A stretch of DNA of 64,000 nt from Microbacterium sp. LWO13-1.2 (GTDB lineage: Bacteria; Actinomycetota; Actinomycetes; Actinomycetales; Microbacteriaceae). Numbering within the stretch: the first letter of the stretch is position 1; each line of letters starts with the position of its first letter. The position numbers and the translations under genes were made by a program. The stretch is from contig NZ_CP151634.1 in assembly GCF_038397725.1 (NCBI RefSeq), forward strand, positions 3,286,001 through 3,350,000, written 5' to 3'. The notes beneath the pieces were generated by a model, which was not told the origin of the DNA, searched no databases, and worked only from the letters and a program-made list of their open reading frames with translations. Positions 1 through 8,938 of this stretch are shown here, one piece after another.

Positions 1-961
1 GTGCGAAGCCCGCCGTCATGGGCGACAGACCCAGCACGAGCTGCAGGTGCTGGGAGACGAAGTAGAGGAAGCCGACCAGGGCGACGACACTGAGCAGATT
101 CACCAGGATCGCGCCGGAGAACGAGCCCCGGCGGAACAGAGCCATGTCGAGCATCGGAACGTCCGTGCGCAGCTGGCGCCGCACGAACAGGGCGCCCAGC
201 AGGATGCCGAGCAGGGTCCAGACGGCGGCGAGCACGGTCGGTCCCTCGACGGCGAGCGACTTGATCGCGTAGACGATCGGAATCATCGCGCCCATCGAGA
301 GCAGGATGCTGATCGGATCGATCCGGCCCGGATTCGGGTCGCGGCTCTCGGGGACGAGCAGGGGTGCCGCGATGAGCAGCGGGATGAGCACGGGGACCGC
401 GATGAGGAACACCGATCCCCAGCCGTAGTGCTCGAGGAGGAAGCCGCCGACGATCGGACCGAGCGCGGCACCGGCCGAGAACGCGGATGCCCAGACGGCG
501 ATCGCCAGGCGGCGCTGATCGCGGTTCTTGAAGATCGAACGCAGGAGGGAAAGCGTCGAGGGCATCAGCATCGCGCCGAAGAACCCGAGGAGGGCACGAG
601 CGGCGATCAGCAGCCCCGCTGTGGGGGCGAAGGCGGCCAGCGCAGACACGGCGGCGAAGCCGGTCGCGCCGATGAGCAGCATCCGTCGACGTCCGAACCT
701 GTCGCCGAGCGTGCCCATCGTGACCAGGAGACCTGCCAGCACGAGCGGATAGGCGTCGATGATCCACAGCTGCTCGGCTCCGGTGGGTCCGAGCGCGATG
801 GAGATCTCGGGCAGCGCGAAGCTCAGCACCGTATTGTCCACCGAGACCAGCAGAACCGGCAGCATAAGGACGACGAGTGCCGCCCAGCCGCGCGCGCCGG
901 CTCGCGGCGCATCCGTCTCGATATGGTTATCGATCGTGGGAATCGACGCTGTGCGCGTCAT
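1..961 (-). CDS. MFS drug-efflux transporter, DHA2 (14-TM) type, 3' end outside window
   Basis: Reverse-strand frame open from an ATG at 961 to the window edge, about 320 residues visible. It starts with a short polar N-terminus, then hydrophobic segments and the MFS motif A (GDRFGRRRM, about residue 85) after TM2. The N-terminal pattern (VDNTVLSFALPEI, LWIIDAYPLVLAG) is that of the EmrB/QacA drug:H+ antiporter family, which exports cationic or lipophilic compounds at the plasma membrane. A TetR gene is divergent, 97 bp away, so repression by that protein is the natural inference. The substrate cannot be read from sequence. The C-terminal half is outside the window. Confidence 0.9.
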   Translation of the reverse strand, partial: MTRTASIPTIDNHIETDAPRAGARGWAALVVLMLPVLLVSVDNTVLSFALPEISIALGPTGAEQLWIIDAYPLVLAGLLVTMGTLGDRFGRRRMLLIGATGFAAVSALAAFAPTAGLLIAARALLGFFGAMLMPSTLSLLRSIFKNRDQRRLAIAVWASAFSAGAALGPIVGGFLLEHYGWGSVFLIAVPVLIPLLIAAPLLVPESRDPNPGRIDPISILLSMGAMIPIVYAIKSLAVEGPTVLAAVWTLLGILLGALFVRRQLRTDVPMLDMALFRRGSFSGAILVNLLSVVALVGFLYFVSQHLQLVLGLSPMTAGFA

Positions 962-982
962 GGAACACCTCTCAGTATCTTT

Positions 983-1008
983 TGGACGACCCGTTACTAA
1001 ACCGTCCA
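983..1008. promoter_or_regulatory. Probable TetR operator between divergent genes
   Basis: Perfect 6-bp inverted repeat TGGACG (983-988) / CGTCCA (1003-1008) with a 14-bp spacer, in the 97-bp gap between the efflux gene and the tetR-like gene. Position and symmetry fit an operator that controls both promoters. This is inference; no promoter hexamers were confidently placed. Confidence 0.5.
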
Positions 1009-1058
1009 GATGGTACAGTAACAGAATCGGCAGAATTTTTCCCGAGAACAGGACCCCG

Positions 1059-1601
1059 ATGCCCCGACCGCCGCTCGCACGTGAACGTGTCCTCGATGCC
1101 TTCGAGGCGCTCGTCATCGCCGATGGAGAGCGCTCAGCCACACTGGATGCCACGGCCAAGGCAGCGGGTGTCTCCAAGGGCGGCCTGCTCTACCATTTCG
1201 GCTCGAAGGACGAACTCGTCGCCGGGATGCTCGAGCGCCTGGATGCACTGACGACGGCGGACCTGGAGCGCATGTCGTCCGCCGCAGAAGGCCCGGTCGC
1301 GTACTACGTGCGGACCTCGGTGATGGAGGATGACGCGCTCGATCGGGCCCTCATCGCCGCTTCTCGGCTGGCTCAGGCCGGATCATCGGCGGCAGCAGAC
1401 GCACTCAGAAACGTCCGCAGACGTTGGGCGGATCAGATCCGGCCCCATGTGCGCGACGACGCGAGTCTTGATCTCGTGATGCTCGTCAGCGACGGTCTCT
1501 ACTTCAACAACTCGCTCGACGTGCACGGGCCCGAGCGACTCATTCCGAACGGCGACGAGCTCCGAGACCTCATCGAGCTGGTGCTGCGGGCAACCGCCTG
1601 A
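1059..1601 (+). CDS. TetR/AcrR family transcriptional regulator
   Basis: 180-residue protein. The N-terminal HTH (about residues 8-55: RERVLDAFEALV, TLDATAKAAGVSKGGLLYHFGSKDELV) is a classical TetR domain; the C-terminal part resembles a TetR_C ligand-binding domain. The frame is open further upstream, but ATG 1059 is chosen because the TetR domain begins there and an AGGA lies just ahead. It is divergent from the efflux pump and therefore probably its ligand-responsive repressor. The ligand is unknown. Confidence 0.88.
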   Translation: MPRPPLARERVLDAFEALVIADGERSATLDATAKAAGVSKGGLLYHFGSKDELVAGMLERLDALTTADLERMSSAAEGPVAYYVRTSVMEDDALDRALIAASRLAQAGSSAAADALRNVRRRWADQIRPHVRDDASLDLVMLVSDGLYFNNSLDVHGPERLIPNGDELRDLIELVLRATA

Positions 1602-1606
1602 GGCGC

Positions 1607-2068
1607 TCACCTCCCCCGCACGAGAACCCGTCTGGTTCGACGGAGCATCGACTGCACGATCAGCGGATGCAGCAGGCTCACCGGAGTGAAGTACAACCGC
1701 CCGCGCCACCCGTGCAGCCGGACCACCGTGGTCACCCTGACGATCCCGGAATGCACGTCCACTCCGACGGCGCATCGGAAATCCAGGTGTTCATCGTCGA
1801 ACGCCATCAGGGCTTCGTCGCCGACCACCTCGCGCACGTCGAAGACACCCGACGGAGCTGGTCGGAGGCCGAGCAGCGAAGCGAAGAGCATCCGCACGGC
1901 GAACAGTCCCTGCACGGCGCGCGGCACCGAGGACGGCGAGAACATCGTCTCCGCCCAGAGGCGAGGATCGCTCGGCGCCTGCGGCGGGATCGAGACGAAG
2001 AAGACGTCTCCGTGATCGAACCTGCCGTCACCGAAGGCGAGGCTGACGAAAGAGGGCTCGCGGTTCAT
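1607..2068 (-). CDS. DUF2867-like protein
   Basis: 153 residues from ATG 2068, with GGAGGG upstream. The pattern (DVFFVSIPP near the start, FDVREVVGDEALMAFDDEHLDFR in the middle, VRLHGWRGRLYFTPVSLLHPLIVQSMLRR at the end) is that of the DUF2867 family, whose function is not established. The last 25 residues may lie against the membrane. It follows serA by 19 bp on the same strand, so co-transcription is likely, but no serine-pathway role is known. It converges with the tetR-like gene. Confidence 0.65.
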   Translation of the reverse strand: MNREPSFVSLAFGDGRFDHGDVFFVSIPPQAPSDPRLWAETMFSPSSVPRAVQGLFAVRMLFASLLGLRPAPSGVFDVREVVGDEALMAFDDEHLDFRCAVGVDVHSGIVRVTTVVRLHGWRGRLYFTPVSLLHPLIVQSMLRRTRRVLVRGR

Positions 2069-2087
2069 ATGCTCGCCCTCCCCCGCG

Positions 2088-3692
2088 TCACGCCTCGGTG
2101 ATCTCGATCTGACGGAACAGGTCGGCGTCGATCGCGCTCGAGACGTCGTCGAGCAGATCGTCGGAGACCGGCGAGTCCAAGGTGAGGATGCTGAGCGCCT
2201 GCGCACCGGCGGCCTGACGCGCGATCTGCATACCAGCGATGTTGATGCCGGCCTGGCCGAACTTCTGCCCGTAGACGGCGACGATTCCGGGGCGGTCCGT
2301 GTACAGCATCACGACGTGGTGCTTCTCGATCGGGAGTTCGACGGCGTGGTCGTTGATGCCGACGAGCTTCTCGATCTGCTTCGGTCCGGTCAGCGTGCCG
2401 GACACCGACAGCTGCGAGCCATCGGAGAGGGCGCCGCGCAGCGTGATGACGTTGCGGTACTCGTCGCTCACGTCGTCCTGGATGAGACGGACGGCGACGC
2501 CCCGCTGCTCAGCGAGCAGAGGTGCGTTCACGTACGAGACCGTCTCGCTGACGATGTTCGTGAAGACGCCCTTGAGCGCGGCGAGCTTGAGCACGCTGAC
2601 GTCGTAGTCGTTGAGCTCACCGTGCACCTCGACGTCGAGGCTCGTCAGCGGCGAAGTCGCGAGAGCGGCGAAGATCTGACCGAGCTTGTCGACGAGGGAG
2701 ATACCGGGGCGCACGTACGGGTCGATGACACCGCCGGCGACGTTCACGGCATCCGGCACCAGGTCTCCACCGAGCGCCAGGCGCACGGAGCGGGCGACCG
2801 AGACGCCGGCCTTCTCCTGCGCCTCCTCGGTGCTTGCGCCGAGGTGCGGGGTGACCACGACGTTCGGCAGATCGAGCAGTGCGCGCGCGGAGCCGCCCTC
2901 GGCGGGGGGCTCTGAGGTGAAGACGTCGAGTCCGGCGCCGGCGATCTCGCCGGCGACCAGTGCCTCGTGCAGTGCGACCTCATCGATCAGGCCGCCGCGG
3001 GCGACGTTCACGACGAACGCGGAGGGCTTCATCGCCTTGAACTGCTCAGCGCCGAGCATGCCGGTGGTCTCCGGGGTCTTCGGCATGTGGATCGTGATGA
3101 AGTCCGACTCCGCGACGAGCTCGTCCAGCGAGAGCAGCTGCACGCCGAGCTGCTGGGCGCGTGCGGAGGTGACATAGGGGTCGTAGGCGACGACGCGCAT
3201 GTCGAAGGCGGCGAGGCGGGCCGCGACGAGGGCGCCGATGCGGCCGAGGCCGATGATGCCGACGGTCTTCTCGAAGAGTTCGGCGCCGGTGAAGGAGCTG
3301 CGCTTCCAGGCCCCGGCCGACAGCGACGCGTGCGCCGCGGGAATGCGACGGGCGAGGCTGAGGATGTGGCCGACGGTGAGCTCGGCGGCGGAGACGATGT
3401 TCGAGGTCGGGGCGTTGACGACCATCACACCGGCAGTGGTGGCCGCCTTGATGTCGACGTTGTCGAGACCGACGCCGGCACGGGCGACGACCTTGAGCTT
3501 CGGCGCGTGGCTGAGCGCCTCCTCATCGATCTTCGTCGCTGAGCGGACGAGCACTGCGTCCGACTCTGCCAACGCGGAGAACAGCGCCGCGCGGTCGGTG
3601 CCGTCGACGTTGCGGACCTCGAAGTCCGGGCCCAGGGCCTCGATCGTGGCGGGAGAGAGTTCTTCGGCGATGAGCACAACGGGCTTCGGCAC
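2088..3692 (-). CDS. serA: D-3-phosphoglycerate dehydrogenase
   Basis: 534 residues, the long actinobacterial form. It oxidises 3-phosphoglycerate to 3-phosphohydroxypyruvate with NAD+, the first step of serine synthesis. Visible: Rossmann motif GIIGLGRIGALVAARL near residue 145, NVARGGLIDE and the catalytic His region TPHLGASTEEAQ, an intervening domain after about residue 310, and a C-terminal ACT domain (about 450-534, HHVVMLYTDRPGIVAVYGQKFG) that senses serine in homologues. The open frame extends to 3743; GTG 3692 is chosen because the protein then starts PKPVVLIAEE, as in orthologues. Confidence 0.95.
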   Translation of the reverse strand: MPKPVVLIAEELSPATIEALGPDFEVRNVDGTDRAALFSALAESDAVLVRSATKIDEEALSHAPKLKVVARAGVGLDNVDIKAATTAGVMVVNAPTSNIVSAAELTVGHILSLARRIPAAHASLSAGAWKRSSFTGAELFEKTVGIIGLGRIGALVAARLAAFDMRVVAYDPYVTSARAQQLGVQLLSLDELVAESDFITIHMPKTPETTGMLGAEQFKAMKPSAFVVNVARGGLIDEVALHEALVAGEIAGAGLDVFTSEPPAEGGSARALLDLPNVVVTPHLGASTEEAQEKAGVSVARSVRLALGGDLVPDAVNVAGGVIDPYVRPGISLVDKLGQIFAALATSPLTSLDVEVHGELNDYDVSVLKLAALKGVFTNIVSETVSYVNAPLLAEQRGVAVRLIQDDVSDEYRNVITLRGALSDGSQLSVSGTLTGPKQIEKLVGINDHAVELPIEKHHVVMLYTDRPGIVAVYGQKFGQAGINIAGMQIARQAAGAQALSILTLDSPVSDDLLDDVSSAIDADLFRQIEITEA

Positions 3693-3813
3693 AGTGGATC
3701 CTTCGGGGCAGCGCGACAGGCGGGAGGGGCCGATGCGCCGCACACCGTGGGGGCGCGATCGGTTTCAACTGTACCGGAGCGGTTCAGCGCGCCCCGACGT
3801 GTGACGTTCGGCG

Positions 3814-4176
3814 TCAGCGCGCGACGGTCACCAGTTCGTCCATGTTCAGCACGCTGTATCCGAGAAGACTCAGCCAGAAAACGGCCACCACACCGAGTCC
3901 GGTGAGCAGGAGCAGCGCGAGCTCTCCGGCGTTGCGGCGCCGTCCGAGCGCGAGGGCGAGCACGAACACGATGATCGGGAACACCACACCGAACAGGAAC
4001 GTCACCCAGCCGATCGCGGTGAGACCGCTCGGCAGGAACGAGACCAGATGCGCGACGGCGTTCCAGACGGCGTATGCGTAGAACAAACCGGCCGCGCCGA
4101 TGACGGTCCAGGTCAGCCAGCGCGGAGCCCCGTTCCCACCGACCGACTCCGGCACGGAATCTCCTGCAGCACTCAC
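3814..4176 (-). CDS. Small membrane protein, unknown function
   Basis: 120 residues with three hydrophobic segments (starting LTWTVIGAAGLFYAYAVW, TAIGWVTFLFGVVFPIIV and LALLLLTGLGVVAVFWLSL). The GTG start at 4176 overlaps the stop of the upstream gene (GTGA), a sign of translational coupling, so the pair probably acts together in the membrane. I recognise no family. Confidence 0.65.
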   Translation of the reverse strand: MSAAGDSVPESVGGNGAPRWLTWTVIGAAGLFYAYAVWNAVAHLVSFLPSGLTAIGWVTFLFGVVFPIIVFVLALALGRRRNAGELALLLLTGLGVVAVFWLSLLGYSVLNMDELVTVAR

Positions 4177-4637
4177 GACCCGATCACCCCCACCGTCACG
4201 AAGGGCCATGGCACCAGCAGCACCACGCCGACAAGAAGGACGAGCAGCCGGATCCACGTCGCACGGCCGCGCGTGAGGATCCAGGACGTCAGGAACCAGA
4301 GAGCGGGTGCGGCGATCGCCAGCACGAACCACGGCACGAACATCGCGTCAGCGACGATCAGGGCCGTCAGCGGCTTGAGCCGCAATCCTCCGATGACCCA
4401 CCCGACGGTGTACAGCAGGTAGATGCCCCCGACGATGCCGAGCGTCACGAGCATCGCCGTACTCATCGGCGCGGGCGCATCCGCCGGCGTGACGGTCCCG
4501 TCCGCTTTGATCCGCCCCACCTTTGCGCTGCCCTTGCCCACGGCATTCCAGCCGTGCGGAAGCGAGGGGTCGCTCTTCGGCGATTGCTCGTCGCCCGCCC
4601 AGCCCAACGCGTCGTCGGAATCGGAGTCGGATGTCAT
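4173..4637 (-). CDS. Small membrane protein, unknown function
   Basis: 154 residues. The N-terminal 60 are acidic and polar (MTSDSDSDDALGWAGDEQ) and predicted cytoplasmic, followed by three hydrophobic segments between about residues 60 and 150. It is the first gene of a two-gene unit; its stop overlaps the next start by 4 bp. It is divergent from the membrane protein at 4693. No enzymatic motif is visible. Confidence 0.65.
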   Translation of the reverse strand: MTSDSDSDDALGWAGDEQSPKSDPSLPHGWNAVGKGSAKVGRIKADGTVTPADAPAPMSTAMLVTLGIVGGIYLLYTVGWVIGGLRLKPLTALIVADAMFVPWFVLAIAAPALWFLTSWILTRGRATWIRLLVLLVGVVLLVPWPFVTVGVIGS

Positions 4638-4692
4638 GAGGACAGCGTAGGGCTTCCACTAAGCTCGGCGCTGTAACGATCGGGGAGGCACC

Positions 4693-5637
4693 GTGGCTGA
4701 GAGCAAGAAGAAGGTCGTCCGTGACGATCAGACCGTGTCGAGCGACGGCGGAGTCGTCGACCCGCCGGCGAACTGGAAGCCGACTCCGGAGGCGAAGTCG
4801 AAGGCGGTGACCTTCCGTTGGATCGCCGTGGTCCTGTGGGTCCTCGCGATCGCCGGAGAGGCCGTCGGCATCTTCTGGCTGCTGCGCCAGCGCGTCTTCG
4901 TCGGCGAGGACGGCGCGCTCGTCCGCGACCCCGACACCGGGCTCCTCGAGGAGCAGGGCGTCACCGCACAGTTCCCGCAGTGGGCGTTCATCGCTCTCCT
5001 CGTGCTGCTCGTCGTCATCGCCGCGCTGGCGATCACCGGGTCCTTCCTCTGGAAGAAGGCGAATCGCCTCGATCCCGCGAGAAAGTCCGACACCGTGCGA
5101 TTCTTCGTGCAGAACCAGCTCGGTGCGATCATCGCCATCATCGCGTTCGTGCCGCTCATCATCCTCATCTTCCTGAACAAGGACATGGACAAGGGGCAGA
5201 AGACGACGGCCGGCATCGTCGGTATCGTCCTGGCCGCTCTCGCCGTCGTGCTCGGGATCGACTTCAACCCGCCGTCGGTGGAGAAATACACGGCAGACCA
5301 GTCCACCGTGATCCAGCTGCTCGGCAAGGACGAAGTCGTCTGGGTCGACGGCGGCGCCGTCTACCACGTGTGCGACGAGGTCTCGGACATCCAGACCGGC
5401 AGCGAGAAGCGCACCGGCACCACCGCTGAGGCGGTCGAAGCAGGCAAGACCCGCCTGACGCTCGAGTTCGCATCAGAGTTGAAGACCTGCGGACTGGCTG
5501 TGCCGGAGAACTCGAGCGAGATCGTCGAGGCGCTCCGCGCCATCCGCGACGGTTCGACCGACACGCTGCTGCCCGCGCCCGTCTGGGCGGACGCGGCCGA
5601 CGCTCCGATCGAGGTCGAAGAGGCGCCGTCGGAGTGA
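4693..5637 (+). CDS. Four-TM membrane protein with C-terminal soluble domain
   Basis: 314 residues from a GTG start preceded by GGGGAGGC. The polar N-terminus (about 40 residues) is followed by TM segments near 41-64, 98-119, 141-160 and 171-190, then a 120-residue soluble domain with two cysteines (YHVCDEVSD, LKTCGLAV). Family not recognised. It is transcribed alone and ends 16 bp before a very strong hairpin. Confidence 0.7.
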   Translation: MAESKKKVVRDDQTVSSDGGVVDPPANWKPTPEAKSKAVTFRWIAVVLWVLAIAGEAVGIFWLLRQRVFVGEDGALVRDPDTGLLEEQGVTAQFPQWAFIALLVLLVVIAALAITGSFLWKKANRLDPARKSDTVRFFVQNQLGAIIAIIAFVPLIILIFLNKDMDKGQKTTAGIVGIVLAALAVVLGIDFNPPSVEKYTADQSTVIQLLGKDEVVWVDGGAVYHVCDEVSDIQTGSEKRTGTTAEAVEAGKTRLTLEFASELKTCGLAVPENSSEIVEALRAIRDGSTDTLLPAPVWADAADAPIEVEEAPSE

Positions 5638-5653
5638 TCCGCTCTTGACCAGC

Positions 5654-5703
5654 TGAGAACGGAGGAGGCCCGGTGCACGTGCACCGGGCCTCCTCCGTTC
5701 TCA
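5654..5703. terminator. Bidirectional hairpin terminator, 50-bp perfect palindrome
   Basis: Positions 5654-5678 are the exact reverse complement of 5679-5703, beginning TGAGAACGGAGGAGG. The palindrome sits between two convergent stop codons (5637 and 5710), so it can end transcription from both sides. There is no long T-run, as is common in high-GC actinobacteria. Confidence 0.85.
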
Positions 5704-5709
5704 CGGGCG

Positions 5710-7062
5710 TCAGATCCCGGATGCGGTGAGCACGGCGACCGGTTCTCCGCGCAGACCAACGGGAACCTCGACGGACCGGATACCGTGCGCGTCCCGCTCC
5801 GCGCGCGCGGGGGTTCCGTCCCGCCAGCGCATTTCGACATCTCCGAACTCCGCGGGCAGGGCAACCGTACCGACGCTCGGGTCGAGCGTGTGGAGATGCA
5901 CGCCGTCTGCCGAACGGGTGTACCGCACCGGCACCCCGGCCTGCTCCCCCATCCGGATCCACGGCCGCGTGCCGTAGATCGCGTCGCCGTTCACACGCAG
6001 CCACGCGCCGAGTTCGCGCATCGCGTCGCGCTGCAGCTCCGGGATCGATCCGTCTGCAGCCGGTCCCACATTGATCAGCAGGTTTCCGTTCTTCGCGACG
6101 ACATCCACGAGGAGACGCACCAGCGCTGCTCCGGAGAGCGAATGCCTGGCGTCCTCGTCCTGGTTGTACCCGAAGGAGTACCCGAGTCCTCGCGTGGACT
6201 CCCACGGCTCGGAGATGATGTCGGGGATGTCCGTGTATTCACGCGTGAGGAACCCGTGGTACGGCACTCCCCAGCGGTCGTTGACGACGCCGCCCGGCAC
6301 CGCGTCGAAGTATCTCGACAGGAACGCGGCCACGCCGTAGGCCTCCGGCCCTTTGCCGCCGTCCGGCCACTCGATGTCGTTCCACAGGAGATCCGGCGAG
6401 AAGCGCTCGACGAGCTCCTCGAGCTGCGCCGCCGAATAGCGGGCGAAATGCTCGTCGGTACGGCGATATCGAAAGAGGTCCGTGTCGGACTCGATGGCCG
6501 GGAAGTCACTCACGTGCCAGTCCAGAGCCCCTGAATAGTAGACGCCGAACTTGGCCCCCGCGCGACGGGTGGCATCGTGGAACTCCGCGATCAGATCCCG
6601 GCGGGGACCGCGGGCGACCGCATTGAATCCGGTCGTCCCGGTGCCCCAGAGACAGAACCCCTCGTGGTGCTTCGTCGTCGGGACGATGTACTGCGCTCCG
6701 GCATCCACCAGCTCGCCGACAAAAGCGTCGGCGTCGAATGCCGAGGCGTCCCATCGATCGGCGAGATCCTCGTATGACGTACCGGGGCCGTACAGACGCT
6801 GGTGGCGCTCCCAGGTGGGGCTGCCTGCGATGCGGACGGTGTTGCCGTACCACTCCGCGTACTGATGCCAGGCGTACGCATCCTCAGTCGGGATGTTCAC
6901 GCCGTCACCGTGCTGCACGGCCCAGGCGGGCACCGAGTACAGGCCCCAGTGCACGAAGAAGCCGAGCTTCGCGTCGCGGTACCAGTCCGGCACGCCGTTC
7001 GTCGGATAGGTCGGCGCGGCCGCGCCGAAGTCCGGACCGGTGCGCTTCTCGAAGTTCATCAT
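5710..7062 (-). CDS. Alpha-L-fucosidase, GH29
   Basis: 450 residues. It should hydrolyse terminal alpha-L-fucose from oligosaccharides. GH29 signatures: WYRDAKLGFFVHWGLYSVPAW (25-47), TTKHHEGFCLW (129-139), and LLWNDIEWP, whose Asp near residue 229 is the expected nucleophile. A C-terminal beta domain follows. No signal peptide is visible, so it likely acts in the cytoplasm on sugars imported by the transporter encoded upstream (permease stop 40 bp before this start). Two adjacent ATGs (7062, 7059) are possible; GAGGAGAAG lies upstream. Substrate linkage cannot be told from sequence. Confidence 0.9.
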   Translation of the reverse strand: MMNFEKRTGPDFGAAAPTYPTNGVPDWYRDAKLGFFVHWGLYSVPAWAVQHGDGVNIPTEDAYAWHQYAEWYGNTVRIAGSPTWERHQRLYGPGTSYEDLADRWDASAFDADAFVGELVDAGAQYIVPTTKHHEGFCLWGTGTTGFNAVARGPRRDLIAEFHDATRRAGAKFGVYYSGALDWHVSDFPAIESDTDLFRYRRTDEHFARYSAAQLEELVERFSPDLLWNDIEWPDGGKGPEAYGVAAFLSRYFDAVPGGVVNDRWGVPYHGFLTREYTDIPDIISEPWESTRGLGYSFGYNQDEDARHSLSGAALVRLLVDVVAKNGNLLINVGPAADGSIPELQRDAMRELGAWLRVNGDAIYGTRPWIRMGEQAGVPVRYTRSADGVHLHTLDPSVGTVALPAEFGDVEMRWRDGTPARAERDAHGIRSVEVPVGLRGEPVAVLTASGI

Positions 7063-7102
7063 GCGGTCTTCTTCTCCTCGTCGTGCATGCGAGCCGCGGA
7101 CA

Positions 7103-8023
7103 TCAGCGCCCGCCGAGTCCTGCCATCGCGATCCCCTTGACCAGGTGCTTCTGGAGCACGATTACCAGCACGGTCGTCGGGACCATCGAGATGATCGCAG
7201 CGGCCATCTGCAGGTCCCAGCGGGTGCCGGTGAGGCCGGAGAAGCTGGCGAGGCCGATCGGCAGCGTGCCGTGCGCGTTGTAGTCCACGGTCACGATGAG
7301 CGGCCACAGATAGCTGTTCCAGAAAGACAGGAACGTGAAGACCGAGAGCACGGCGACGGCCGACTTGGCGAGCGGCAGGATGATCTGCACGAACGACCGG
7401 ACCGGCCCCGCGCCGTCGACGCGCGCGGCTTCTTCGAGCTCGTACGGGATGCCACGGAAGAACTGACGCATCAGGAAGGTGCCGAACGCGGTGAACGCGA
7501 ACGGGAAGATCAGCGCCTGGTAGGTGTCGACCCAGTCGAACCATTGCATGACCTGGAACATCGGGATCACGAGGACCTCGGCGGGGACCATGAGCGTCGC
7601 GAGGAACAGGACGAAGACGGCATCCCGCCCCTTCCATCGCAGCCGTCCGAAGGCGTAGCCGGCCGTGGTCGAGACGAACAGCACGACGAGCGTGCCGGCG
7701 ATCGCGACGAAGAACGAATTGCCAATGTAGGTCAGGAACGGCCCGTAAGCGAACACGTCGAGGAAATTCGTCCAGCGCACCTCGGATGCGACCAGCGACG
7801 GCGGCATCGTGAACATCTCGGAGTTCGGCTTGAGCGCCGAGAAGAACGCGTACACGATCGGCGAGACGAAGATCGCCGCGGCGATATAGACGAGCACATG
7901 CGCGATGACGAGTCTGGTACGCTCCGCTGCGCTCAGCGGCGCCCTGGTGCGTCCCTTGCGGTCGACCTCGACGTGTTCGCCATCGCCGAGCACAACGGAT
8001 GAGGTCTGCAGGTCAGTGCTCAT
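7103..8023 (-). CDS. Carbohydrate ABC transporter permease (MalG-like)
   Basis: 306 residues with about six TM segments and the EAA loop (EAARVDGAGPVRSFVQIILPLAKS, cytoplasmic, contacts the ATPase). It is a CUT1-family inner-membrane subunit. ATG 8023 is chosen because the family N-terminus begins there; it overlaps the end of the partner permease by 11 bp. With 8013-8918 it forms the heterodimeric channel for the sugar bound by the lipoprotein at 8939-10198. Confidence 0.92.
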   Translation of the reverse strand: MSTDLQTSSVVLGDGEHVEVDRKGRTRAPLSAAERTRLVIAHVLVYIAAAIFVSPIVYAFFSALKPNSEMFTMPPSLVASEVRWTNFLDVFAYGPFLTYIGNSFFVAIAGTLVVLFVSTTAGYAFGRLRWKGRDAVFVLFLATLMVPAEVLVIPMFQVMQWFDWVDTYQALIFPFAFTAFGTFLMRQFFRGIPYELEEAARVDGAGPVRSFVQIILPLAKSAVAVLSVFTFLSFWNSYLWPLIVTVDYNAHGTLPIGLASFSGLTGTRWDLQMAAAIISMVPTTVLVIVLQKHLVKGIAMAGLGGR

Positions 8024-8918
8024 AGTGCACCCACTTCTTCTGCGCGCCGAACTGCAGCGCCGTGATGACGATGATGAGAGCGAACAGGATCCACGCGCCC
8101 GCAGCGGCCAGGCCCAGCTCCTGGAATTTGAAGCCCTGGTTGTAGATGAACTGGACCAGCGGTTGCGTCGCATTTCCGGGTCCGCCACCGGTGAGCAGTT
8201 GCGGCTGCACGAACACCTGGAGCGCCGTGATCATCGTCATGATCGTGGCGAAGAACACCGCCGGCGAGATCATCGGGACGACGATGCTGAGCTGCATCCG
8301 CAATCCGCTCGCACCGTCGATCCTGGCGGCCTCCATCACCGACTCCGGCAACTGCTCGAGCGCCGCCGAGAAGATGAGCATGTTGTATCCGACGCCTTGC
8401 CAGACGCTCATGATGACGACCATGATCATCGCCCACTGCGGGTCGGCCAGGAAGTTCGGCAGCGTCACCCCGAACCAGCTCTCCGAAGCGCCGTTGAACA
8501 GGCCTTGTGGCTGCAGGAGCATCTTCCACACCAGCACGTTGGCGACCATCGGCGTCACCACGGGGATGAAGAACAGCACGCGGAGGGCGCCGCGACCGCG
8601 AATGCGCGGCCCCAGGGCCATCGCGAGCACGAGCGACAGCCCGACGTTCAGCGGAACGTAGAGGATCGTGAAGACCGCGGTGTTCCGCATCGCCGGCCAG
8701 AAGTCCGGGCTGGCCGTGAACAGCCGGATGTAGTTGTCGATTCCGATGAAGGTCTTCTCGCCGAACGTCGGCCAGTCGAAGAAGCTCATCACGACGGAGA
8801 GCACGACAGGCACGATGGTGAACAGGGCGAGGCCCACCAGGGCCGGGGTTGCGAACCCCAGCGCCTGGCGGCCTTCGACCTTGGCGAGAGACCTGCGACG
8901 TGGCACGTTGGCGGTCAT
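8013..8918 (-). CDS. Carbohydrate ABC transporter permease (MalF/UgpA-like)
   Basis: 301 residues, six TM segments, EAA loop EAARIDGASGLRMQLSIVVPMISP near residue 200. CUT1 family. A basic, cytoplasmic N-terminus precedes TM1 (GFATPALVGLALFTIVPVVLSV). It lies between the binding protein and the second permease in one operon. No ATPase gene is in the locus; CUT1 systems of this kind commonly use a shared MsmK-type ATPase encoded elsewhere. Confidence 0.92.
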   Translation of the reverse strand: MTANVPRRRSLAKVEGRQALGFATPALVGLALFTIVPVVLSVVMSFFDWPTFGEKTFIGIDNYIRLFTASPDFWPAMRNTAVFTILYVPLNVGLSLVLAMALGPRIRGRGALRVLFFIPVVTPMVANVLVWKMLLQPQGLFNGASESWFGVTLPNFLADPQWAMIMVVIMSVWQGVGYNMLIFSAALEQLPESVMEAARIDGASGLRMQLSIVVPMISPAVFFATIMTMITALQVFVQPQLLTGGGPGNATQPLVQFIYNQGFKFQELGLAAAGAWILFALIIVITALQFGAQKKWVHYEH

Positions 8919-8938
8919 CTCTCTTCTTCCTCAGTTCG

